Part shown: positions 25,296-32,725 of the stretch, one piece after another
How positions within the stretch are numbered: position 1 is the stretch's first letter
Layout: each line of letters opens with the position of its first letter
Assembly (NCBI RefSeq): GCF_003207815.1
Contig: NZ_NKTX01000027.1
Coordinates: 1-36,089, forward strand
From: Komagataeibacter oboediens
Lineage (GTDB): Bacteria > Pseudomonadota > Alphaproteobacteria > Acetobacterales > Acetobacteraceae
Direction: 5' to 3'
DNA: 36,089 nucleotides
The notes under the pieces: generated by a model
Told to the model about the DNA's origin: nothing
Database searches by the model: none
What the model saw: the letters and a program-made list of their open reading frames with translations, nothing else
Translations under genes and position numbers: made by a program

Positions 25296-25613
25296 TCAGG
25301 ACGCAGGCGGCAGCGCGTGGCCGTATCCCAGCGCGCGCAGCATGATGCACAGGTTGGGGTGGTCCATGACCGCGCTGTAGGTCACGCACGGGCGGCCCGT
25401 GGCATCGTACCACATCAGCCAGTACAGCATGTCCTGTGCCCCCGCCACGTATTCCAGCCACAGCGTGTCCCCCGTATCCGCCCGCGTGACCAGTGGCGCG
25501 GGCAGCACGCTGCCCCGTGCCTGTCCCGCGCCATGGGGGTGGCCGTGGCGGGTATCGGTGCGGTAGCGGTCATTGGCGCAGGTGAAGGGTGTGTGCACGC
25601 CCCAGCTTATCAT
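25296..25613 (-). CDS. Hypothetical protein, start uncertain
   Basis: The 105 residues from ATG 25613 include TLWLEYVAGAQDMLYWLMWY, SAVMDHPNLCIMLRALG and look like a real protein, but I recognise no family. The ribosome site at 25613 is poor. Upstream in the same frame is VLSLLSACPKTRRLARK, a lipoprotein-signal-like stretch lacking a start codon; an ATG at 25744 (MSRRRRQAAS) in a neighbouring frame would supply the basic N terminus if one base were missing. So the gene may be a frameshifted lipoprotein of about 149 residues. Confidence 0.45.
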   Translation of the reverse strand: MISWGVHTPFTCANDRYRTDTRHGHPHGAGQARGSVLPAPLVTRADTGDTLWLEYVAGAQDMLYWLMWYDATGRPCVTYSAVMDHPNLCIMLRALGYGHALPPAS

Positions 25614-25870
25614 GCCCGCCACGGGTGGGACCAGCGCCGCGCGGCGGGGCGTGCATGAGGGGCGTGTTTTTCTTGCCAGACGCCGCGTTTTCGGACAGGC
25701 TGACAGCAGGCTCAGGACGCAGCCTGCCGCCTGCGCCGGGACATAGGGACCGGTTTGGTGAATGCGTCGGTCCGTATCGTGCACGCACCTGTCCGGATGT
25801 GGCGAATGGATGTCGGGAATGCAGGCCCTGACCATACCCCCGCTGTTCGCCGCGGACGGAGATGAGACGT

Positions 25871-26611
25871 ATGCAGACCCCGAACCCGAAAATGATGGCC
25901 CGCATCCTGCGTGACGGACTTGCGCAGCGGCACCTGACCATAAGCCATGCCACCGCGCTGGAACTGGTGGCGCGGCAGCTGGGCTACAGCGACTGGAATG
26001 TTCTGGCCGCCCGGCATGAACAGGAGACCGCCCCATCCGGCCCCGCGCCCACGCCGCATGCAGGCACGACGGGCGACAGGCTGCCCGACGGGTGGTTCGC
26101 CTCCGGCCGGGCCGACCTGTTCCGTCATGACCTTCTGGCTGGCGCGGGGCCCGGTGGCGTGCCCGCCGTGCTGATTGAAAGCCGGGCGTCGCAGCCCATT
26201 GGAACCATAAAGCCCGGTGACTTCGTCACCATCATGCAGCGCATTTCCGCCGCGCGGTATCGCGGGAAGGCGGTCAGTTTCCGCGCGCGGATGTGCTGTA
26301 ATGACGCAACCGGCAGCGGGCGGGTGTGGATCCATGCCCGTGGCCTTGGCGGTGAGCGTCTGGCCTTCGACAACCTCGGGCTGAAACGGGGGGCGGCCGG
26401 ACCGATTACGGGCACGACCGGGTGGACCCGGCGCAGCGTTACGATCGCGGTGCCCGAGGCAGCGGTCTATATCGGCTTCGGGGTGCTGTTCGGGTCGGGC
26501 ACGGGCAGTTTCCGCGCGGCGGAGCTGTCCTTTGGCCTGGCGGAAGGGGACGAACACCCGCAGGAACTGCCCGAAACGCCGCGCAATCTCGACCTGGGCC
26601 AGATGGCCTGA
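25871..26611 (+). CDS. Glyoxalase_8-type N-terminal domain protein
   Basis: A 246-residue soluble protein. Residues 1-50 match the small helical domain labelled glyoxalase superfamily/Glyoxalase_8 (LAQRHLTISHATALELVARQ, LGYSDWNVLAA). The second domain (from WFASGR) has repeated strands with FVTIMQRISAARYRGKAV, FDNLGLKRG, GTTGWTRRSVTIAVPEAAV and YIGFGVLFGSG, a jelly-roll-like fold also found after AraC-type or glyoxalase-like N termini. GGAG is 9 bases before 25871; ATG 25862 is too close to it. No catalytic residues can be assigned. Confidence 0.65.
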   Translation: MQTPNPKMMARILRDGLAQRHLTISHATALELVARQLGYSDWNVLAARHEQETAPSGPAPTPHAGTTGDRLPDGWFASGRADLFRHDLLAGAGPGGVPAVLIESRASQPIGTIKPGDFVTIMQRISAARYRGKAVSFRARMCCNDATGSGRVWIHARGLGGERLAFDNLGLKRGAAGPITGTTGWTRRSVTIAVPEAAVYIGFGVLFGSGTGSFRAAELSFGLAEGDEHPQELPETPRNLDLGQMA

Positions 26612-26693
26612 CGGACTGGCGCCCGCCTGCTGATGCGCGGGCGGGCCATTGCGGGTGACTGTGCCCGGCGAAATGGATGGGGAGGAGGCGTGC

Positions 26694-27309
26694 ATGCGCA
26701 ACAGCGCGGAACAATGGCCAGCGCCATCGGCAATCATGACGTTCGATGAAGGCGACCCGGACGAAAACCCGTGGGTGGCCGGCCGTCCCGTGCCGGAGGT
26801 GATCAGGATCGAGCCCCATGCGCCGGAGTGGGCCGCACGTTTTGAAAACGCCAGGGCGGTCCTTGCCGCCGCCCTGCATGGGGGTGCGCGGGGGATCACG
26901 CATGTCGGATCGACCGCGGTGCCCGGCCTGCCATCGAAACCCGTGATCGATATCGACCTGACAGTCAGCGACCCGGAAGATGAAGATGCATATCTGCCGC
27001 ACCTGACCGCGCTGGGCTACAGGCTGACGGTGCGGGAGCGCACTTGGTACCACCACCGGATGCTGCGCCATGATGCCCCCCCGGATCAACCTGCACGTCT
27101 TTGGCCCCGGCTGCCCCGAACACGCCCGGCATGTCCTGTTCCGCGACTGGCTGCGCACCCATCCGGATGACCGGGACCGTTACGCCACCGTAAAACGGGC
27201 GGCGGGAGCAGGGGCTGCGGATGTACAGGACTACAATAGGAAGAAGCAGGATGAGATATACAGGATATACCACAACATATTTGCCAGTCGTGGCTGGACT
27301 GCCGGTTAA
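26694..27309 (+). pseudogene. GrpB/UPF0157 family protein, frameshifted at a C7 tract
   Basis: GrpB-family proteins have a nucleotidyltransferase-like fold; their role is not settled. GGAGGAGG lies 7 bases before ATG 26694. The first frame gives RIEPHAPEWAARFENARAV, THVGSTAVPGLPSKPVIDID and the region to HHRMLRHD. The rest of the family (INLHVFGPGCPEHARHVLFR, DWLRTHPDDRDRYATVK) continues in another frame to the stop at 27307-27309. The frame changes at seven Cs (27076-27082); removing one C gives 204 residues, full length. As with tonB, this may be an indel error, slippage or true inactivation. Confidence 0.8.
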
Positions 27310-27462
27310 GCGGGCAGGGCCGTGCCCGGTTGCCACCCGGATGCCCTGAACAGGGCGCACCCTGCCGGTCAGCCTACGCCCGCGGGCAGGCAGGGGACGA
27401 AAAAAAGCCACATGACCACGGCATGGATGGACCGGCATGACCGTCACGAAAGGTTTTGTTCG

Positions 27463-27900
27463 ATGAAGGCGGTAACCGGGAGTGTTTTTCTGGCCGGGGT
27501 GATGACCCTGCCGTGCACGGCCCCGGCCGCTGCGGCACGCTGTCCGGGCATGACGACCCCGGAAATCCAAGCCTGCCAGCGCGCAGCGGGGCAGCGGACG
27601 GAGGCCATGCTTGATCGCTATGTCATGGCGGCGGAGCAGCGTCTGCGCCAGTCATCCGATCCCCGACATACCCTGGCGCAGTTCCGTCAGGCGCAGGACC
27701 GGTGGAAACAGTACCGCGCCATGGAATGCAGGGCCATGTTCGCGGCGTGGTCCGGCGGGACAATCCGGGGCAGCATGGAACTGCAATGCAGCCAGACGCT
27801 GACCGAAAGCCGGATACGGGACATCTGGCAGTTATGGCTGACATATCCCGACACCACCCCGCCCACATTGCCAAGGCCGATATTTCCGGCGCAGGAATGA
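27463..27900 (+). CDS. Exported LprI-like (DUF1311) lysozyme-inhibitor family protein
   Basis: A 145-residue protein with a signal peptide (MKAVTGSVFLAGVMTLPCTA, cleaving near AAA) and a DUF1311/LprI domain: CPGMTTPEIQACQRAAGQR, TLAQFRQAQDRWKQYRAMEC, GGTIRGSMELQCSQTLTE, RIRDIWQ. Four cysteines are in family positions. Family members include lysozyme inhibitors, but many are untested. ATG 27463 is preceded by AAAGG. Earlier in-frame ATGs give an unlikely polar leader. Confidence 0.75.
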   Translation: MKAVTGSVFLAGVMTLPCTAPAAAARCPGMTTPEIQACQRAAGQRTEAMLDRYVMAAEQRLRQSSDPRHTLAQFRQAQDRWKQYRAMECRAMFAAWSGGTIRGSMELQCSQTLTESRIRDIWQLWLTYPDTTPPTLPRPIFPAQE

Positions 27901-28001
27901 CGGTGTTGCGGAACCGGGGCGGGCGCGGCACGCAGGGGCGCCACGCCTGCCGGGCAGCACGCGGTCTGAAAACGCCCCGTTGCCTTGAAATAACGGATGG
28001 G

Positions 28002-28040
28002 TCCGGGTGCCGCCTTTTCTTCAGATAAGGTGACGGCCCG
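28002..28040 (-). repeat. Dispersed hairpin repeat, copy 8
   Basis: CCGGGTGCCGCCTTTTCTTC followed by AGATAAGGTGACGGCC, in reverse orientation. The stem is imperfect. It lies between two converging genes. Confidence 0.45.
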
Positions 28041-28097
28041 CCAGCAGGCGGCGATCGCCATGCAGGACACCACACGGCAGCATGGAAAGGGGGGGCG

Positions 28098-28979
28098 TTA
28101 CGTGTCCATCTGGCCGTGGGACCTGCCTGCCGTTATCCCGCGGATCAGTCCGGTCAGGATCAGGCAGGCCGGTATGACCAGCACGCTGGCTTCGGGGCCG
28201 GTGCTTCCGCCCGTCAGCCACGGGGGGCCGGTCGGGATGACATGCAGCAGGCCCGTGCCTGTCGCGCTGCCGCTGTTTGCAAGACCGAATACGGATGTCT
28301 GGAAGAAATTCCACGATGCATGGAATGATACGGAAAACCACACGGACCCGGTCCTGTAGAGTGCATATGACAATACAGATCCCAGCAGTCCCGCATTGAT
28401 CACGCCCATCAGGCTTTCCCCGGGGTTGGGCAGGTGTTCCGCTGCAAATACCGCGCTGCCCAGTAATGTGGCGGGCCAGAAGGACAGCGCGCGGGCCAGC
28501 TGCACGAAGGCATATCCCCGGTTCAGGCCTTCTTCCCCCAACGCCAGTATGCCCCACAGCAGCAGCGACAGGACAATATCCGGCCAGACAGTGGCGGGCT
28601 GGTGAACCATATGGCTGACCCGTGGCGGGCCAATGATGATCGCGATGCCCCCCATGAGCAGCGCACCGGACAGGAACCCGTGAACCGCATATATGGGCCA
28701 CCCGTCAGTATTCCACCCGGAATATGTGTAAGGTTCCCTGTTCAGCTTCAGTAAAACGACCGTAGGCAGGGCGACAAACCCAAGAAGAAGCAGAAGCGCG
28801 CGCATGATCTGTCCGCTCAGCCCCCGGTGGGCAAGGGCCAGCAGCGAACCATGGAAAAGGAACCGGCTGATGGATGACACCATGATGCCACCCGCGAAGG
28901 CAATGAGCAGGTAAAGGACAAGGTTGCGCACTGCCACCCCCCTGCCGCCGGACCCGGATGCGGAAAAAATGGATCTCAT
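28098..28979 (-). CDS. CPBP-family intramembrane metalloprotease
   Basis: A CAAX-protease/bacteriocin-processing (CPBP, Abi) family glutamic-type membrane protease of up to 293 residues with 7-8 hydrophobic segments. Catalytic motifs are intact: EExxxR (Glu149, Glu150, Arg154 in GEEGLNRG), the FxxxH motif (FAAEH, His182) and HxxxN (His220, Asn224 in SFHASWNFF). The substrate is unknown; members act on prenylated proteins or small peptides, or give bacteriocin immunity. The ATG at 28979 has a poor ribosome site. A GTG at about 28928, preceded by an AGGGGGG stretch and starting at VRNLVLYLLIAF, may be the true start. Confidence 0.8.
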   Translation of the reverse strand: MRSIFSASGSGGRGVAVRNLVLYLLIAFAGGIMVSSISRFLFHGSLLALAHRGLSGQIMRALLLLLGFVALPTVVLLKLNREPYTYSGWNTDGWPIYAVHGFLSGALLMGGIAIIIGPPRVSHMVHQPATVWPDIVLSLLLWGILALGEEGLNRGYAFVQLARALSFWPATLLGSAVFAAEHLPNPGESLMGVINAGLLGSVLSYALYRTGSVWFSVSFHASWNFFQTSVFGLANSGSATGTGLLHVIPTGPPWLTGGSTGPEASVLVIPACLILTGLIRGITAGRSHGQMDT

Positions 28980-29396
28980 CCCCAGTGCTCATCACGCTGC
29001 CATCAGCCCGATGGATGCATGGACGGGTGGAGGTGTCCAGAAAAAAGGGCACTATCGGCAGGAAACGGCCATCGGATGCACGCGCCCCGATGTCGGCGGC
29101 CCTGTGCGCGACTGTCCGGTGACCTGCGCCTGAACCGTCGCTGTTGTTTGGGAACAGACGGCACCCGGAAACTTTTATGACGTCTTTATGGGTGAATGAC
29201 TGCAGGCCGCGTCGGTTTTCCCGACCTGCCTGCTGATGGCGTCCGCCGTATGAAGGCGTTGCCCGTGGCTTCTGATGCTGTCCGTCGGCAGCCGCGGTCT
29301 TTCAGCCACAGGGCGTGCAGGATACTTCCGTTGGGTCAAGGGGCGGATGCGCGCAGTCATGGTCCGGCGCGACGGCTGCCGCGCTGCCGCGCGCGG
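28980..29396. other. Intergenic region without a supported gene
   Basis: 417 bases. Short open frames on both strands have no protein character. It holds hairpin repeat copy 9 (29135-29176) and presumably the promoter of the CPBP gene. Confidence 0.4.
29135..29176 (+). repeat. Dispersed hairpin repeat, copy 9
   Basis: CCGTCGCTGTT (29135-29145) pairs with AACAGACGG (29153-29161), followed by the family tail CACCCGGAAACTTTT. The stem differs from other copies on both arms yet still pairs. Confidence 0.55.
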
Positions 29397-29894
29397 CTAG
29401 ATCCGCTGGTATCCCTGCCACGCAGCCGTCACCGGGGTGCCATGGGGGCAGGGGGTCAGGTGGATGTGCAGGCCGTCGATCTGTTCCAGCGGCACGCAGT
29501 CATCAACTTCCATGAAATTGTCACGGTGGCGGTGGCCAAGGCCGGGCAGCAGCGTCTGCCGGGCTTTTGCCTTCGCTGCCTCGGCACTGTCGGCCACCAG
29601 GAAGGTGAATTCATGTTCCTCGCGTAACGCGCCGGGGGCGTAGCCGCCCATATTGACGAAATACAGCTTCTGCCCGCCTGCCGGTTTTTCCGCAGTCAGG
29701 CTGACGGCGAACCCGTCGGCCCAGTTTACGATGCCATAGGCGTCGATATGCAGTGACGCCCGCGTGCCGTACCATCGCCGCGCCAGGGCGGGCCATGCGT
29801 CCTCGGGTTTTTCCGCCACGGCGAACTGCACGTCATGCACCTCGATATTGGCACCGGGTGCTGCACCGCCAAGATAGAATACAAACAGCTTCAT
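29397..29894 (-). CDS. DUF1543 protein with two internal repeats
   Basis: A 165-residue soluble protein. Both halves carry the same motif: FVFYLGGAAPGANIEVHD at the N terminus and YFVNMGGYAPGALREEHE from about residue 77, each followed by FxVA and an Ala-rich helix. It is therefore a tandem duplication of the DUF1543 unit. The family's function is unknown. The stop of the upstream FAD monooxygenase gene is 8 bases before its ATG, so the two are probably co-transcribed. The ribosome site is weak, which fits coupling. Confidence 0.78.
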   Translation of the reverse strand: MKLFVFYLGGAAPGANIEVHDVQFAVAEKPEDAWPALARRWYGTRASLHIDAYGIVNWADGFAVSLTAEKPAGGQKLYFVNMGGYAPGALREEHEFTFLVADSAEAAKAKARQTLLPGLGHRHRDNFMEVDDCVPLEQIDGLHIHLTPCPHGTPVTAAWQGYQRI

Positions 29895-29902
29895 GCCGCA
29901 CC

Positions 29903-31399
29903 CTATCCCGCCACGGGCCCGCTGTCACGGTGCGGTGGCGCACCGGCGCGGATGCGCTCCAGTGCGCGGTCAATGACCTGTGGCCGGTCGGCGCGCGCCG
30001 TGGCCGCGACATACCCGTCAGGCCGGAGCAGCCACATGCCGCGCGGGTCGGGCGGGGGGCGGATATGGGGCGACAGCAGCCCCGCATGCCGGGCGACCAG
30101 CGCGCGGGCGGCGTCATGGTCCGTTGCCGCCAGCGTCAGGCACGGGCCATGCGCCCCGGCATGGCCACGGGCGGGGGCGAAACGCTGCCCCGGGCGTGGA
30201 CCACGCAGCCCCGCCGCATCCCCCATGTTCAGCGGGCTGCCGGGATACGCCACCATGATTTCCGACAGGTGCGCCGCCACCATGTGGCGTATGACAGGCA
30301 GGCCCGACACCCCCCGCACCACCAGCGCGCGCAGCAGGCGGGCCAGCGGGTTGCGCAGCAGGACGATGCGGGTCACCCGCCCGGAATCCGACAGCACCTG
30401 CCGCGCCACCGCGCCGCGTTCGATGCCATAGCTGTCCAGCAGCGCGGGCCCGGCCTGCCCCCGTTCCACCAGCGCCAGCTTCCACGCCAGGTTGAAGGCA
30501 TCCTGCATGCCGGTATTCATGCCCTGTCCGCCTGCGGGGCTGTGCACATGTGCCGCATCGCCTGCCACGAACACCCGCCCCGCACGGTAGTTGCGTACCC
30601 GGCGTTCGTTCACGCCAAAGGCCGACAGCCATACCGGGTCGGACACCGTAACCCCGCCCGGCCCGCGCCGGTTGACGATCGTCTGCACCGCCCGCAGGTC
30701 GGGCGCATGCACCGACGCCGGCCCGACATCGGCAATGATGCGGTACCGCCCGCCCGGTACCGGAAAGAACATGGCCGCCCCGTCGGGGTGCCAGAACATG
30801 GCCAGCGCGTCGGGCGCCGTGGGCAGGCCCGTGACATGCGCATCGGCCAGGATGAAGCGCGTGGGCAGCGTGGCACCCGTGAATGCCAGCCCCAGCGTTC
30901 GGCGGACAAGGGAATGTGCGCCGTCGCAGCCGATCAGCCAGGCGGCGTCCATGGTCTCGACCTCACCGCTGTCGTGGCGCAGGGTGCAGGTGACGCCCGT
31001 GCCCGTATCCACAAAATCCGTCAGTTCCACACCACGTTCAATGTGCCCCCCCAGCGTGCGCAGGTGATCTTCCAGCAGGCGTTCGGTATCCGGCTGCGCC
31101 AGCATCAGCAGGCAGGCGAATGGCGAGGCAATGGCACCGAACGCAATGCGGGCAAGCACCGTGCGCCCCGCATGGATGTCCAGCGTCCGGGCACGCAGCC
31201 CGGCGGCCATGAAGGCGTCGGCGCAGCCCGCGATGTCCAGCAGTTCAAGCGTGCGCGCCCAGATGGCCAGCGCCCGCGACTGCCCATCGCGCGCAGGCAG
31301 CCTGTCCACCAGCCGCACCGGCACGCCATGGCGGGCAAGTTCCGCCGCCATGGTCAGGCCCACAGGCCCCGCGCCAACAACAAGGACAGGTTTCGGCAT
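29903..31399 (-). CDS. FAD-dependent aromatic-ring-type monooxygenase
   Basis: A 498-residue flavoprotein hydroxylase of the UbiH/PHBH/pentachlorophenol-monooxygenase group, using NAD(P)H and O2. It has PVLVVGAGPVGLTMAAELA (dinucleotide fold, residues 4-22), IGCDGAHSLVRRTLG (DG motif), VFVAGDAAHVHSPAGGQGMN (GD motif and flavin contact) and a C-terminal thioredoxin-like extension from about residue 400. The start at 31399 is chosen because the fold follows at once; ATG 31414 is an alternative. The substrate is unknown. It is followed by the DUF1543 gene in an apparent two-gene operon. Confidence 0.85.
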   Translation of the reverse strand: MPKPVLVVGAGPVGLTMAAELARHGVPVRLVDRLPARDGQSRALAIWARTLELLDIAGCADAFMAAGLRARTLDIHAGRTVLARIAFGAIASPFACLLMLAQPDTERLLEDHLRTLGGHIERGVELTDFVDTGTGVTCTLRHDSGEVETMDAAWLIGCDGAHSLVRRTLGLAFTGATLPTRFILADAHVTGLPTAPDALAMFWHPDGAAMFFPVPGGRYRIIADVGPASVHAPDLRAVQTIVNRRGPGGVTVSDPVWLSAFGVNERRVRNYRAGRVFVAGDAAHVHSPAGGQGMNTGMQDAFNLAWKLALVERGQAGPALLDSYGIERGAVARQVLSDSGRVTRIVLLRNPLARLLRALVVRGVSGLPVIRHMVAAHLSEIMVAYPGSPLNMGDAAGLRGPRPGQRFAPARGHAGAHGPCLTLAATDHDAARALVARHAGLLSPHIRPPPDPRGMWLLRPDGYVAATARADRPQVIDRALERIRAGAPPHRDSGPVAG

Positions 31400-31749
31400 G
31401 ATCTGCATCCGCAAGGCAATGGAAGGGCCGGCCTGATACCGCAGGTGCCTGGTGGCGTTGCCCCGCGCCGCCCGCCCGCATCAGGCCGGCCCTTAACGCC
31501 GTGCCCGCCCGATGCGTTGCAACCGATTGGGAAAGGGCCGGTTTCCGGCGGGGCGTCCGCCCCGTGCCCTGTGTGGATCGCCCGTCCATCACCCCGCCGG
31601 GGTGACGCGGGCCATGTGGACACATGAAGGCGATTTACGCACGGGCAGGCGGTGATAGGGTTGCAGGTGATGCGAAACCGTATTTTCCTTTCCCTGCGCG
31701 CCCCGGCATGCCCGGCGGTGGACGCGCCTGACACATGGGTCCGACCTGC
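31400..31749. promoter_or_regulatory. Divergent region between the monooxygenase and HD genes
   Basis: About 350 bases with no supported gene. It contains two compact perfect palindromes: GGGGCG-TC-CGCCCC (31550-31563) and ACCCCG-C-CGGGGT (31591-31603), either of which could be an operator or hairpin. No clear promoter hexamers. Confidence 0.3.
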
Positions 31750-32349
31750 ATGAAAGACCACAACCACAACCTGACGGCGGCGCAGATCAGCGACCGCCTG
31801 ACCTTCCTGAAGGACGCAGCCCGCCTGAAGGATGTCCTGCGATCATCCTTCACACGGGAGGGACGGCCCGAAAGCACGGCGGAACATTCATGGTCGCTAT
31901 GCCTCATGGTCCTGTGCTTTGCGGACCGGATGGAGGGCATCGACCTGCTGAAACTGCTCAGGATATGCATCATCCATGATCTGGGCGAGGCCCTGAACGG
32001 TGACATCCCCGCCATTGCGCAGGACGCGGCAGGGGACAAGTCGGCCCACGAACGCGCGGACCTCGACACGATCATGCGCCCCCTGCCACCCGCCCTGCGG
32101 GCCGAATTCCTTGCGCTGTGGGATGAATACGAAAACGCTACAACCCCCGAAGCCCGGCTGGCGAAGGCGTTCGACAAGCTGGAAACCATCACGCAGCACA
32201 ATGCGGGCCGCAACCCGCCCGGCTTCAATTATGATTTCAACCTGTCCTACGGGCGGACATACACCGAATGTTCCGACCTGACGAAAGCCATCCGCCGGAT
32301 CGTGGATGACGCGACGCGGGGGAACATAAACCGCGATACCGGCTGCTGA
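31750..32349 (+). CDS. HD-domain hydrolase (YfbR/HDDC2-like)
   Basis: A 199-residue metal-dependent phosphohydrolase, possibly a 5'-deoxynucleotidase. It has RLTFLKDAARLKDVLRSSF, then STAEHSWSLCLMVLCFADRM (first metal His), IIHDLGEALNGDIP (HD motif) and the later Asp in AKAFDKLETITQ. The C-terminal part differs from YfbR, so the substrate is unsure. ATG 31735 is an in-frame alternative start; neither has a strong ribosome site. Confidence 0.75.
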   Translation: MKDHNHNLTAAQISDRLTFLKDAARLKDVLRSSFTREGRPESTAEHSWSLCLMVLCFADRMEGIDLLKLLRICIIHDLGEALNGDIPAIAQDAAGDKSAHERADLDTIMRPLPPALRAEFLALWDEYENATTPEARLAKAFDKLETITQHNAGRNPPGFNYDFNLSYGRTYTECSDLTKAIRRIVDDATRGNINRDTGC

Positions 32350-32725
32350 CTGTCCGGCGCGCGGGGGGAAGGGCGCATGCCCCGTGCCCTGCCGCATGGC
32401 GCGGCGCGGGCGTGGTTTCCCATGGTCACTGAAACCGACCCGGCGGACATCATGTACCGGCAGGCCGCACCGGGCCCACCGGGCGCAGGATGACCGATGT
32501 CGGCCCGACAGTCATGCCGACAGGGGGCATCCGGAAACCGGATGTACCGGGCCTGCGCGCGTTCGATGTCACGATGCCGCGTGGTCCCGAAGCCATTATC
32601 GGCCACGTCGGGTCCGGTCAGCCCGGCTGGCCCGGTGCCCGCTGCCCGGAACCGGCCTTCTGCCCGTGGCCACAGTTGGTGCCAGCGCATTGCGCGGGGG
32701 ACGGACTGGTGCTTAACCTGCTGTC
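32350..32725. other. Intergenic region, nothing recognised
   Basis: 376 bases between the HD gene and the esterase lipoprotein. An open frame (32490-32729) has no protein character. No repeat copy or terminator was seen. Confidence 0.35.

Noticed and set aside
29753-31627. 624-codon plus-strand frame opposite the FAD monooxygenase
   Set aside because: It is Arg/His/Pro/Gln-rich and lacks motifs; the minus strand has three FAD-binding motifs.
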